From: Viridibacterium sp047600765
GTDB lineage: Bacteria > Pseudomonadota > Gammaproteobacteria > Burkholderiales > Rhodocyclaceae
NCBI GenBank assembly: GCA_047600765.1
Contig: JASGKF010000002.1
Coordinates: 744,001-808,000, forward strand
Length of the DNA stretch: 64,000 nt
Reading direction: 5' to 3'
Below the pieces are notes generated by a model. That model worked only from the letters and a program-made list of their open reading frames with translations, was not told where the DNA came from and did not search any database. Shown here piece by piece: positions 33,538 to 41,903 of the stretch. A program made the position numbers and the translations under genes. Within the stretch, counting starts at the first letter, position 1. Every line of letters starts with the position of its first letter.

Positions 33538-34023
33538 TTACAGGGTGCGGATTTTTTCCAGCAGCGCCGTCGTCGAGGTCTGATGCTCGAAGGGGATGGA
33601 GTGCACGCTGCCGCCCCAGCCCAGCACCTCGGTGTAGCCGACGATCTTCTCGACGGGCCAGTCGCCGCCTTTGACGAGGATGTCGGGGCGCGCCTGCAGG
33701 ATGCGTTCGATGGGGGTGTCTTCGTCGAACCAGGTGACCATGTCGACGCAGCCCAGTGCGGCCATCACGGCTGCGCGGTTGGGCAGGGCGTTGACCGGGC
33801 GGTCGTCACCCTTGCCGAGGCGCTTCACCGAAGCATCGGTGTTGAGCGCGACGATCATCGACGCGCCCAGCGCACGCGCCTGGGCGAGGTAGGTGACGTG
33901 GCCGCGATGCAGGATGTCGAAGCAGCCGTTGGTGAACACCAGCGGCCGCGGCAGGGCAGCAATGCGCGCCGCAAGGTCGTCGGGTGTGACGACCTTTTCT
34001 TCAAACGCGGGGCGGGCGTACAT
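33538..34023 (-). CDS. rfaE2: ADP-heptose synthesis adenylyltransferase (RfaE2)
   Basis: 161 aa. Transfers AMP to D-glycero-beta-D-manno-heptose 1-phosphate to make ADP-heptose for lipopolysaccharide core. The nucleotidyltransferase HxGH motif is present (HRGH, 39-42) after FTNGCFD, along with DILVKGGDW and the C-terminal STTALLEKI. It is a stand-alone second domain, as usual in betaproteobacteria where RfaE is split. The ATG overlaps the stop of the ferritin-like gene (ATGA), so the two are co-transcribed. Confidence 0.95.
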   Translation of the reverse strand: MYARPAFEEKVVTPDDLAARIAALPRPLVFTNGCFDILHRGHVTYLAQARALGASMIVALNTDASVKRLGKGDDRPVNALPNRAAVMAALGCVDMVTWFDEDTPIERILQARPDILVKGGDWPVEKIVGYTEVLGWGGSVHSIPFEHQTSTTALLEKIRTL

Positions 34024-34862
34024 CAGGCAGCTGCCGTCGGCGCGCTGAAGCTCTTGCGGTAGCGATTGAGCTCGGTGATGGTCTCGAAGGTCTGGCCGAA
34101 GAGGCTGGAGAGGTTGCGCAGGATGCCGCCGACGACGCGTGCTTCGTGCTCCTTGCCGAACTGGATCTGGTTGTCGAGCCAGTGCTCGAGCCAGTCAGGG
34201 TTGGGCATGCGCGACTGCACCGTGTCGTTGGGGAACAGGGCCTTGTTCACGTGCAGGTTGGTGGGGTGCAGCGGCTTGCTGGAACGCGAGCTCGATGCCA
34301 TCAGCACACCGACCTTGGCGAAGGCCGTGCGGGCAACGTCGCCCTGACGTTCGATGGCCTGCTTCATGTACTTGAGGTAGGCGCCGCCGTGGCGGGCTTC
34401 GTCGCGCGAGAGGTGGTCGTAGATCTTCTTGATGACCGGCTCGGTATGCCATTCGGATGCGCGGCGGTACCACTGGGTGAGGCGCACTTCGCCGCAGAAG
34501 TGCAGCATCAGCGTTTCGAGTGCCGGTGCCGGTTCGAATTCGAAGCGCACGGCGTGCAGTTCTTCTTCGGTGGGGGCGAGGTCGGGACGGAAACGCTTGA
34601 GGTATTCGATGAGGGAAAGCGAGTGCTTCTGTTCTTCGTAGAACCACACCGACATGAAGGCCGAGAAGTCGGAGTCATGGCTGTTGTCGCGCAGGAACAT
34701 CTCGGTGGCGGGCAGGGCCGACCACTCGGTGATGGCGTTCATCTTGATGGTGAGCGCCTGTTCATCACTGAGCAGCTCGGGCTGGAACGTATCCCAGGGC
34801 ACGTCGTCGGCGAGGCTCCAGCGTGCGGATTCGAGGGATTTGAAGAGTTCCGGATAGAGCAT
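34023..34862 (-). CDS. Ferritin-like diiron protein
   Basis: 279 aa, all-helical. Two carboxylate/His motifs, EEQKH (76-80) and DEARH (152-156), plus Glu46 (ITEWSA) and Glu123 (CGEVRL), give a complete diiron site of the ferritin-like/acyl-desaturase-like type. There is no signal peptide. The real substrate is not known. It overlaps rfaE2 by 4 bases; that pairing may be a family context in betaproteobacteria, but I cannot verify it here. Confidence 0.75.
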   Translation of the reverse strand: MLYPELFKSLESARWSLADDVPWDTFQPELLSDEQALTIKMNAITEWSALPATEMFLRDNSHDSDFSAFMSVWFYEEQKHSLSLIEYLKRFRPDLAPTEEELHAVRFEFEPAPALETLMLHFCGEVRLTQWYRRASEWHTEPVIKKIYDHLSRDEARHGGAYLKYMKQAIERQGDVARTAFAKVGVLMASSSRSSKPLHPTNLHVNKALFPNDTVQSRMPNPDWLEHWLDNQIQFGKEHEARVVGGILRNLSSLFGQTFETITELNRYRKSFSAPTAAA

Positions 34863-35039
34863 TTAGCGTGGTCTCTGTGTTGGCTGCGCGGTGCCAGCGG
34901 GCTTGCGGGGCACGGCTTGGGGCGATGATTCTAGGTGCAGGCGACGACGCGCATGTGACAGCGCAGTGAAATCTCTCGTCGCGAACTGTTTAGCCCGCCA
35001 TTGTAATAGGCACTGGTCTGCGCGCGAAGTTCAACGCGA

Positions 35040-35969
35040 TCAGTTTGTGCGCGCGGCCCGCCATTGCTGCAGTGCGTCAGTGACGCTGGCGATGGGCCCG
35101 AGGATCTGCACCCGCTCGATGGCGGGCATGCGTTGCGCCACGCCCGCGCCGCCGGCCCAGATCTCGCAGTGCGCGGGCAGGCCGGCCGACAGGGCCTGCA
35201 GGCCGGCAACGGCCTGGCGCTGCGGGTAGCTGGCCGAGAAAGACAGGGCGAGGATGTCGAAGCGGCCCGATCGTACGGCATTGGCGGCGTCGGCCAGCGG
35301 CGTGCGGGTGCCCAGCGAGACGCACTGCGCCCCCTCGGCCACCAGCAGGGCTTCGGCCATCAGCAAGCCCAGGGAATGGCTTTCGTCGGGCAGGGTGGTG
35401 AGCAGGATGCGCGGCGGCTGGCGCGTTTCGCCGCGCTGGCCGATGGCCCCGCGCAGCAGGTTCTGCACCTGCTCGGTGTAGAGGTGTTCCTCGGTGACGT
35501 CGATGACGCCGCGCATCCAGGCATCGCCGACGGCCACGTTGAGCGGCGCCACCGTGTCCACGACAAACCGTTGCAGGCCTTGCCGGAGCAGCAGGTGCTG
35601 CAGGGCGGCCCGCAGCTCTTCGTTGCGATGCAGGCGTACCAGTTCGACGAGGCCCGGATCGAGCCCGACGGCCGCCGGCGCCTGCGGGGCGGGCTGCTGC
35701 GCGAGCCAGCTTTCCCACTCTGCGTCGGGTGTCGCGAAGATCTTGCCGGGGCGCCATCCCAGGTCCATCAGGCGCTTGATGCGGCGCAGGCGCTCGACCT
35801 GCTCGGGCGGGTAGAGGCGCTCGCCATGCGCATCGCGCAGCGGCACAGGGAAGCCGTAGCGCCGTTCCCAGACCCGCAGCGTGTCCTTGCCCAGCCCGGT
35901 GTCGCGCTCGACGGCGGCAATCGGCAGGCCGTTGGCAGCAGGCATCAGTGGATTCGACGACGGTTCCAT
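35040..35969 (-). CDS. litR: B12-dependent light-responsive MerR-family regulator (CarH/LitR type)
   Basis: 309 aa. The N-terminal MerR helix-turn-helix (about 15-80) includes TLRVWERRYGFPVPLRD. The cobalamin domain has both CarH marks: W-x9-EH (Trp151, Glu161, His162) and ExHxxG (Glu196, His198, Gly201), the second giving the lower axial His. Such proteins bind adenosylcobalamin in the dark, repress, and release DNA on illumination. Two identical palindromes (35970-35984 and 36033-36047) flank the divergent promoters, so autoregulation and control of the operon at 36196-43108 are expected. The start is Met at 35969, abutting one operator, or 35945; ribosome sites are weak for both. Confidence 0.9.
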   Translation of the reverse strand: MEPSSNPLMPAANGLPIAAVERDTGLGKDTLRVWERRYGFPVPLRDAHGERLYPPEQVERLRRIKRLMDLGWRPGKIFATPDAEWESWLAQQPAPQAPAAVGLDPGLVELVRLHRNEELRAALQHLLLRQGLQRFVVDTVAPLNVAVGDAWMRGVIDVTEEHLYTEQVQNLLRGAIGQRGETRQPPRILLTTLPDESHSLGLLMAEALLVAEGAQCVSLGTRTPLADAANAVRSGRFDILALSFSASYPQRQAVAGLQALSAGLPAHCEIWAGGAGVAQRMPAIERVQILGPIASVTDALQQWRAARTN

Positions 35970-36048
35970 TTTGTCCAGGACAAACTCGTTGACCTTGGGG
36001 TTTGCAGTTGCTAGTGTAAGACAACAAGCTATTTTGTCCAGGACAAAC
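35968..36048. promoter_or_regulatory. Divergent promoters with twin CarH/LitR operators
   Basis: The palindrome TTTGTCCAGGACAAA occurs twice, at 35970-35984 and 36033-36047, centres 63 bp apart; 18 bases (ATTTTGTCCAGGACAAAC) are identical. Between them lies a plus-strand promoter: -35 TTGACC (35989-35994), 17-base spacer, -10 TAGTGT (36012-36017). A minus-strand promoter overlaps it: -35 TGGACA (36040-36035, inside the second operator), 16-base spacer, -10 TACACT (36018-36013). Bound repressor would block both. Confidence 0.8.
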
Positions 36049-36195
36049 AATATTGTTGTCTAGCCAGAGCTGGATCGAAGGCCGGTCATCCCGCAGTCGC
36101 GGGGTTCGGCAATCCGCCAGGCGCGGGCGCAATCGTACAACGGCCATGCCGCAGGCCGCCCTGACCGGGCGCTGGTGGATGGCGACGGAGGCGGC

Positions 36196-37542
36196 ATGAA
36201 ACTCGAAGAACTACCGGATGCAGGTCGTGCGCAAGGGCCTCGGGGGCTGCGGATCGCCGTGGTGGGTGGAGGCATTGCGGGCCTGGGCGCTGCCTGGCTG
36301 CTGGGCAAGCGCCACGCAGTGACCCTGTTCGAGGCGGGGCATTACGCCGGCGGTCACGCCAACACGGTGGATGTGACGGTGGATGGCATCACGCACCCGG
36401 TCGACACGGGCTTCCTGGTCTTCAATCGTCGCACCTATCCCAATCTCTGCGGCTTGTTCGCGGCGCTCGATGTGCCGGTGGCGAACAGCGAGATGAGTTT
36501 TTCGGTGAGTCTCGCCGAGCCCGAAATCGAATGGGCGGGCACCGATCTGCATGCGCTGTTCGCGCAGTACGCCAATCTTGCGCGTCCGGCCTTCTGGGGC
36601 ATGCTGGCCGATATCCGCCGCTTCAATGCCGAGACGACGCGGCTGGCGCGCGAACACGCCGCGCCCGATGTGTCGCTGGGTGATTACCTCGACCGCCACG
36701 CTTACGGCGAGGCCTTCCGCCATTGGTACCTGCTGCCGATGGCCGCTGCCATCTGGTCCTGCCCTACGCAGCAGATGCTGGCCTACCCGCTGGCGACCTT
36801 CCTGCGCTTCTGCCACAACCACGGCCTGCTGCAGATCAGCGACCGGCCGCAGTGGCAGACCGTGGCGGGCGGCTCGCGCGAATACGTGCGGCGCATCACC
36901 GCGCAACTGCCAGACCTGCGCCTGTTGACGCCGGTCATCGCCGTGGAGCGCGAGGCGGCGGGTGTAAGCATCGTCACCGCGCAGGGCTGCGAGCGTTTCG
37001 ACGCGCTGGTGCTGGCCTGCCACAGCGATCAGGCACTGAAGATCCTCGGGCCACAGGCCTCGCTGCCGGAGCGTGCGGTGCTCGGCGCGGTGCGCTACCA
37101 GTACAACCGCGCACTGCTGCACACCGACACCGCCTTGCTGCCACGCCGCCAACGTACCTGGTCGGCCTGGAACTACCGCGCCGGGGCGGGGCGGGCTGAC
37201 GAGCGTCCGGTCAGCGTCTCCTACCTGCTCAACCAGTTGCAGCCGCTACCGTTCCGCACGCCCGTCATCGTGTCGCTCAACCCCTTCGACGAACCCGCGC
37301 CGGACAAGCTGATCCGCGCGTTCGACTACGAGCATCCGGTCTTCGACCAGGCTGCCATCGATGCGCAGGCGCATCTGCCCATGCTGCAGGGGCGCAACCG
37401 CACCTGGTTCTGCGGTGCCTGGACGGGGTACGGTTTTCACGAAGATGGTCTGCGCTCCGCGGTCGATGTGGCTGCGCAGCTGGGCGTCGTGGCGCCCTGG
37501 CGCGCGCGCTGCCTGCCCTTGCTGGAAGGAGTGCCGGCATGA
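36196..37542 (+). CDS. FAD-dependent amine-oxidase-like oxidoreductase
   Basis: 448 aa. A dinucleotide-binding motif (IAVVGGGIAGLGAAWLLG) near the N-terminus is followed by the flavin-containing amine oxidase/desaturase-like body; GGHANTVDVTVDG and HPVDTGFLVFNRRTYPN are typical of the family that accompanies DUF1365 and Cfa-like genes. GGAGG lies just before ATG 36196. It is the first gene of the light-regulated operon and overlaps the next by 4 bases. In Rhodobacter a related FAD protein acts in furan fatty acid synthesis; equivalence here is inference. Confidence 0.88.
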   Translation: MKLEELPDAGRAQGPRGLRIAVVGGGIAGLGAAWLLGKRHAVTLFEAGHYAGGHANTVDVTVDGITHPVDTGFLVFNRRTYPNLCGLFAALDVPVANSEMSFSVSLAEPEIEWAGTDLHALFAQYANLARPAFWGMLADIRRFNAETTRLAREHAAPDVSLGDYLDRHAYGEAFRHWYLLPMAAAIWSCPTQQMLAYPLATFLRFCHNHGLLQISDRPQWQTVAGGSREYVRRITAQLPDLRLLTPVIAVEREAAGVSIVTAQGCERFDALVLACHSDQALKILGPQASLPERAVLGAVRYQYNRALLHTDTALLPRRQRTWSAWNYRAGAGRADERPVSVSYLLNQLQPLPFRTPVIVSLNPFDEPAPDKLIRAFDYEHPVFDQAAIDAQAHLPMLQGRNRTWFCGAWTGYGFHEDGLRSAVDVAAQLGVVAPWRARCLPLLEGVPA

Positions 37543-38315
37543 CACGCGCCGAGATCGCCGTGGGCAGCGTGATGCACGAACGCCATGCACCGGCCTCGCA
37601 TCGCTTTGCCTACGCGCACTTCACCTTGCGCCTGCCACTGTCGCAATTGCCGGCCTTGCGCGTGCCCTTGCTGGGCATCAACCGGGCGGGCCTGATGTCG
37701 TTCCACGAGCGCGACCATGGCCCGCGCGATGGTTCGGCCTTGCTGCCCTGGATACGCGAGGTGCTGGTGCGTCACGGTCTTGCTGGCGTGGCGGACGGCG
37801 AGGTGGTGCTGGAGACCATGCCGCGTCTGTTCGGCTACGTCTTCAATCCTGTGAGTTTCTGGTACTGCCACGACCGCGCAGGGGGTCTGCGTGCGGTGCT
37901 GGTCGAGGTGAACAACACCTTTGGTGGGCAGCACGATTACGTCATCGCGCACCCCGACGGCCGCGTCATCGGCCCCGACGATCTGTTCGAGACACGCAAG
38001 GCTTTTCACGTGTCGCCCTTTCTCGACGTGCGCGGCAGCTACCGCTTCCGGTTCCGCCAGCGCGGTGGGCACGGTTTCGTTGCCATCGACCACTTTGACG
38101 ATGTCGGCCAGCGCCTGCTGACGACCCGCCTCGCCGGCAGGCGCCAGCCACTCGATGGCCGCAGCCTGCTGCGCGCCTGGCTGCGCTGCCCGCTGCTGAC
38201 GCTGGCGGTCATTGCCCGCATCCACTGGCAGGCCCTGCGCCTGCTCATCAAGCGTGTGCCCTTCGTGGGCGCACGGCCCGCTGCACTCAACCACTTCGCG
38301 GAGAGCCCGAAATGA
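37539..38315 (+). CDS. DUF1365 protein
   Basis: 258 aa. Matches DUF1365: GSVMHERHAPASHRFAYAHF at the start, PRLFGYVFNPVSFWYCHD in the middle, and KAFHVSPFLDVRGSYRFRF later. The function is unknown, but the gene is nearly always coupled to the FAD oxidoreductase and Cfa-like methyltransferase genes, as here (ATGA overlaps on both sides). Possibly a membrane-associated lipid-modifying partner. Confidence 0.92.
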   Translation: MTRAEIAVGSVMHERHAPASHRFAYAHFTLRLPLSQLPALRVPLLGINRAGLMSFHERDHGPRDGSALLPWIREVLVRHGLAGVADGEVVLETMPRLFGYVFNPVSFWYCHDRAGGLRAVLVEVNNTFGGQHDYVIAHPDGRVIGPDDLFETRKAFHVSPFLDVRGSYRFRFRQRGGHGFVAIDHFDDVGQRLLTTRLAGRRQPLDGRSLLRAWLRCPLLTLAVIARIHWQALRLLIKRVPFVGARPAALNHFAESPK

Positions 38316-39523
38316 CGACCACCTTGCAACAGTCAGCCGCGCTGCAGACGAAGTGGCCACGCAGCGCCGAGCTGGTTCTCAACATGCTGGGCAGCTTGCG
38401 CGGCGGCTCGGTCAATCTGCAATTGCCCGATGGCAGCAGCCAGCTGGTGGGGGACGCACACCTCGTGGCGAACCTGCGCGTGCATGACTGGGCCATGTTC
38501 GACGCCGTGCTGACGCGCGGCTCCATCGGGTTCGGCGAATCCTTCATGGCTGGCGAGTGGGAGACCGACCACCTTGCCGAGCTGCTGACCTTGCTGGCGC
38601 GCAATCGCGCATCGCTGGCACGGGCCATCCATGGCGACGCGCTGCGCCTCGTGTTCCATCGCCTGTGGCATGCGCTGCGTGCCAACACGAAGAAGGGCTC
38701 ACGCCGCAACATCGAAGCGCACTACGACCTGGGCAACGACTTTTACCGCCTGTGGCTCGACGAGACCATGAGCTATTCGAGCGCGTGCTATGCGACGTCG
38801 GGCACGCCGCTCGCCGAGGCCCAGCGCGAGAAGTACCGCCGCATCCTGCGCGAGCTCGACGCACAACCCGGCCAGCGCATCCTTGAGGTGGGCTGCGGCT
38901 GGGGCGGTTTTGCCGAGGTGGCCTGCACGGAATTCGGCTGCCATGTGCATGGCATCACCCTGTCGCCTTCGCAGCTGGCCTGGGCGCAGCAGCGTGCGGA
39001 GCAGGGCGGTTTTGCGTCGCAGGTAACGCTGGAGCTGCGCGATTACCGTGATGTCGAAGGCCAGTTCGATCACGTGGTCTCCATCGAGATGATCGAAGCG
39101 GTAGGCGAGAAGTTCTGGCCGACCTATTTCCGCAAATTGCATGACTGTGTGGCGCCCGGTGGCAAGGTCGTCATCCAGGGCATCAGCATCGCCAACGACC
39201 TGTTCGCGCACTACCGCCGCGACGTGGACTTCATCCAGCGCTACATCTTCCCCGGTGGCATGCTGTTTTCGCCCGCCGTCCTGCAGCGCGAGGCCTGCAA
39301 GGCCGGGCTGCGTGTCTCGAACGAGCATGCTTTCGGACTCGACTACGCGCGCACGTTGGCCGAGTGGATGCAGCGCTTCAACGCTGTGCGTGACGAGGTG
39401 CTGGCGCAAGGTTTCGATGAGCGCTTCATCCGCATGTGGCAGTTCTATCTCGCCTACTGCGAGGCAGGCTTCCGTGCGGGCTCGACCGACGTGCATCACT
39501 TCGCGCTGGTGAGGGTGGTGTGA
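38312..39523 (+). CDS. Cyclopropane-fatty-acid-synthase-like methyltransferase
   Basis: 403 aa, SAM-dependent methyltransferase of the CFAS/Methyltransf_2 group. Marks: HYDLGNDFYRLWLD (137-150), motif I EVGCGWGGF (192-200), then GITLSPSQLAWAQ, VSIEMIEAVGEKFWPTYF and FIQRYIFPGGML. It acts on unsaturated acyl chains of phospholipids. In the CarH/LitR-controlled setting, the product may be a methylated or furan fatty acid rather than a plain cyclopropane (inference). Overlaps DUF1365 by 4 bases and the next gene at GTG 39520. Confidence 0.92.
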   Translation: MTTTLQQSAALQTKWPRSAELVLNMLGSLRGGSVNLQLPDGSSQLVGDAHLVANLRVHDWAMFDAVLTRGSIGFGESFMAGEWETDHLAELLTLLARNRASLARAIHGDALRLVFHRLWHALRANTKKGSRRNIEAHYDLGNDFYRLWLDETMSYSSACYATSGTPLAEAQREKYRRILRELDAQPGQRILEVGCGWGGFAEVACTEFGCHVHGITLSPSQLAWAQQRAEQGGFASQVTLELRDYRDVEGQFDHVVSIEMIEAVGEKFWPTYFRKLHDCVAPGGKVVIQGISIANDLFAHYRRDVDFIQRYIFPGGMLFSPAVLQREACKAGLRVSNEHAFGLDYARTLAEWMQRFNAVRDEVLAQGFDERFIRMWQFYLAYCEAGFRAGSTDVHHFALVRVV

Positions 39524-40134
39524 AAACGCCTGCCAGTGTGGTCGGACGGGTAGGGTGGATAAGCGCAGCGCATCCGCCATTGACGCGTGTTGCGGTGGAT
39601 GCGCTTTGCTTATCCACCCTAAGGCTCATCGTTGTCGCGTTCGCATTGTTTTTCAGCGCTGCGGTGCCGGCCATCCCCGACGCTGCCCGCGTGCATGCCG
39701 ACAGCTGGCGCGAGAGTGGTCGCGGTGAGATGCGCTGGTTCGGGCTCAAGCTCTACGATGCTGAACTGTGGGTAAGCGGGCCCGCTTACCAGTCGGACAA
39801 GCCCTTCGCATTGCAGCTCACCTACTCGCGTGATTTCGCCGGGCAGCGGCTGGCTGCACGCAGCATCGACGAGATGCAGCGCCTTGGGCGCTTCGATGAG
39901 ACGCAGGCCTCGCGCTGGCAGAAGCAGCTGGAGCGCGCCTTTCCGGATGTGAAGAGTGGCGAGCAGATCACTGGCGTGTATCTGCCGGGGCGTGGCGCGG
40001 TCTTCTATCACCAGGGCCGTCTGACGGCCGAGCTCAACGACGCTGAGCTCGCGCGACGCTTCTTCAGCATCTGGCTGGACCCGGCGACGCGCGAGCCCGT
40101 GCTGCGCGAGCGCCTGTTGGGCGTGCGCCAATGA
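39520..40134 (+). CDS. Chalcone-isomerase-like protein with a repeat inserted in its 5' end
   Basis: About 204 aa if read from GTG 39520, which overlaps the preceding stop. A hydrophobic export segment (LIVVAFALFFSAAVPA, about 38-53) leads to a chalcone-isomerase-like domain: GLKLYDAELWVSG, FALQLTYSRDFAGQRLAARSIDEMQRLG and GVYLPGRGAVFYHQG. A palindromic repeat (39550-39620) lies between the start and the export segment and stays in frame. The real start may be a GTG inside the repeat (near 39595). Members of this family in light- or stress-induced lipid operons are periplasmic; their role is unproven. Confidence 0.8.
   Translation: MKTPASVVGRVGWISAAHPPLTRVAVDALCLSTLRLIVVAFALFFSAAVPAIPDAARVHADSWRESGRGEMRWFGLKLYDAELWVSGPAYQSDKPFALQLTYSRDFAGQRLAARSIDEMQRLGRFDETQASRWQKQLERAFPDVKSGEQITGVYLPGRGAVFYHQGRLTAELNDAELARRFFSIWLDPATREPVLRERLLGVRQ
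39550..39620. repeat. Palindromic repeat element inserted in a coding start
   Basis: Inverted arms at 39552-39578 and 39594-39620 match at 24 of 27 positions (AGGGTGGATAAGC.. / ..GCTTATCCACCCT), with 15 bases between. Each arm also folds on itself (GGTGGAT / ATCCGCC). It has the same plan as the elements at 203-300 and 1794-1870, but with a different paired sequence. Confidence 0.85.
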
Positions 40135-41366
40135 GCGAGCCCTTGCCGCGTGGCGCGGTGTTCGCCTACGGCCTGTTCGGCTTGCCCCTGGCCTTCGTGG
40201 CCTTGCCGATCTACGTGCATGTGCCGCATCTCTATAGCAGCGTGTTCGGCTTGTCGCTGGCACTGGTGGGTGGCGTGCTGCTGGTGGCGCGTCTGGGTGA
40301 TGCGTTCATCGACCCCTTGATTGGCGCGCTCAGCGACCGCTGGCCGCGGCGCAAGCTCGCACTGGCTTTTGCCTTGCCGGCTCTGGGCCTGGGGTTGTGG
40401 GGACTGCTGCGTCCGCTGGGCGATGCGCCCGGCGCGCTCTGGCTGGCGGCGATGTTGTGCCTCGTGTACTTCGGCTTCTCGCTGGCCAGTGTCAATCACA
40501 ACGCTTGGGGCGCCGAGCTGTCGAGCGATGTGCATGAACGTACGCGCATCACCGCAACGCGCGAAGGCTGTGGCTTGCTGGGCGTGGTGCTGGCGTCGGT
40601 GTTGCCGGGCTTGCTGGCCGCCGATACGCGGACAGGCATGGCGTATCTTGCGCTGGTATTCGTGCTGCTGCTGATGGCGTGCGCAGCTGTCACACTGGGC
40701 TTGGCGCCTGTGTCCGCTGCAGGGCGTCGTGACGCAGGCGCAGCGGCCTTGTGGCCGACCTTGCGTAACCGCCGCTTCGCACGCCTGTTGGGTGTCTTCG
40801 CCTGCTGCGGCATCGCGGCGGCGATACCCGCTTCGCTGGTGCTGTTCTTCATTGCCGACGTGCTGCACGCCGAGGCGCAGTCCGGCACTTTCCTCGCGCT
40901 CTACTTCGTTGCCGCTGCCGCAGGGCTGCCCGGCTGGGTGTGGTTGGCGCGCCGTATCGGCAAGCTGCAGGCCTGGTTGTGCGGCATGGTGCTGGCGCTG
41001 CTGGTGTTCGTGTGGGCCGGCTTTCTTGGCGCGGGCGAGGTCTGGGCTTACGGCGCGATCTGCGTGTTGTCCGGCCTCGCGTTGGGGGCCGATCTGGCAT
41101 TGCCGCCGTCGTTACTCGCCGATGTAGTGGCGCGCGAAAGACTGGGTGCAGGTGCGGCCTTCGGTTGGTGGAACTTCGTTACCAAACTCAACCTTGCTGT
41201 CGCCGCCGGCCTCGCCTTGCCCCTGTTGCAGTGGCTGGGCTATGTGCCGGGGCAGGGACAAGGTTTGTTGGCGCTGGCGGTCGTCTACGCGGGCCTGCCG
41301 GCCTTGCTCAAACTCATTGCTGCCGCCTTGCTGTGGCGCCAGCGTGCTGTAATCGGAGAGGTCTGA
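40131..41366 (+). CDS. MFS transporter (GPH sugar-carrier type)
   Basis: 411 aa, about 12 membrane segments. The MFS loop RLGDAFIDPLIGALSDRWPRRK near the N-terminus is typical of the glycoside-pentoside-hexuronide/MFS_2 group. ALGADLALPPSLLADVV and GAGAAFGWWNFVTKLNLA in the last third also fit. Overlaps the chalcone-isomerase-like gene (ATGA). In related light/stress operons this carrier is conserved; it may move lipid products or precursors. The substrate is unknown. Confidence 0.88.
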   Translation: MSEPLPRGAVFAYGLFGLPLAFVALPIYVHVPHLYSSVFGLSLALVGGVLLVARLGDAFIDPLIGALSDRWPRRKLALAFALPALGLGLWGLLRPLGDAPGALWLAAMLCLVYFGFSLASVNHNAWGAELSSDVHERTRITATREGCGLLGVVLASVLPGLLAADTRTGMAYLALVFVLLLMACAAVTLGLAPVSAAGRRDAGAAALWPTLRNRRFARLLGVFACCGIAAAIPASLVLFFIADVLHAEAQSGTFLALYFVAAAAGLPGWVWLARRIGKLQAWLCGMVLALLVFVWAGFLGAGEVWAYGAICVLSGLALGADLALPPSLLADVVARERLGAGAAFGWWNFVTKLNLAVAAGLALPLLQWLGYVPGQGQGLLALAVVYAGLPALLKLIAAALLWRQRAVIGEV

Positions 41367-41367
41367 G

Positions 41368-41901
41368 ATGAGAAAGCTTCTGGCTGCGTTGTGCGCCGCG
41401 CTGCTGACGAGTTGCGCCAATGTCGAGGTGACGGACTACCGGCAGGAGAAACCCACGCTCGATCTGCGCACCTACTTCAACGGCACGGTGGATGCCTGGG
41501 GCATCTTTCGCGACCGCTCGGGCAAGGTCGTCAAGCGCTTCACGGTGGTGATCGACTGCAAGTGGCAAGGCGAGGGTGACAACAGCGTCGGCGTACTCGA
41601 CGAGCGCTTCACCTACAGCGACGGCACGACGCAGCAACGCGTGTGGACCTTGGAGCGCCAGAACGATGGCAGCTACATCGGCACTGCGGCCGACGTGGTG
41701 GGCGAGGCGCGCGGCGAAGTGGCCGGCAACGCGCTGCGCTGGCGTTACGTGATGGCGCTCGATGTTGACGGCAAGACGTACAACGTGGACTTCGACGACT
41801 GGATGTTCCTGATGGACGACAAGGTCATGCTCAACGTGTCGGCGATGAGCAAGTTCGGCGTGGACCTCGGTGAGGTCACCCTGTCGTTCAGGAAGCGCTG
41901 A
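41368..41901 (+). CDS. DUF3833 lipoprotein
   Basis: 177 aa. Lipoprotein signal (MRKLLAALCAALLTSC, lipobox LTSC at 13-16). The body matches DUF3833: LDLRTYFNGTVDAWGIFRDRSGKVVKRF, DERFTYSDGTTQQRVW, DDWMFLMDDKVMLN and a terminal GEVTLSFRK. Function unknown; regular member of CarH/LitR- or ChrR-controlled lipid operons. One base separates it from the MFS gene, and two from the SDR gene. Confidence 0.92.
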   Translation: MRKLLAALCAALLTSCANVEVTDYRQEKPTLDLRTYFNGTVDAWGIFRDRSGKVVKRFTVVIDCKWQGEGDNSVGVLDERFTYSDGTTQQRVWTLERQNDGSYIGTAADVVGEARGEVAGNALRWRYVMALDVDGKTYNVDFDDWMFLMDDKVMLNVSAMSKFGVDLGEVTLSFRKR

Positions 41902-41903
41902 AC

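Noticed and set aside
38312..39523. The methyltransferase as the housekeeping cyclopropane synthase
   Set aside because: Its place inside a light-regulator operon with FAD oxidoreductase and DUF1365 genes fits the stress-lipid subgroup better; sequence alone does not exclude cyclopropane synthesis.
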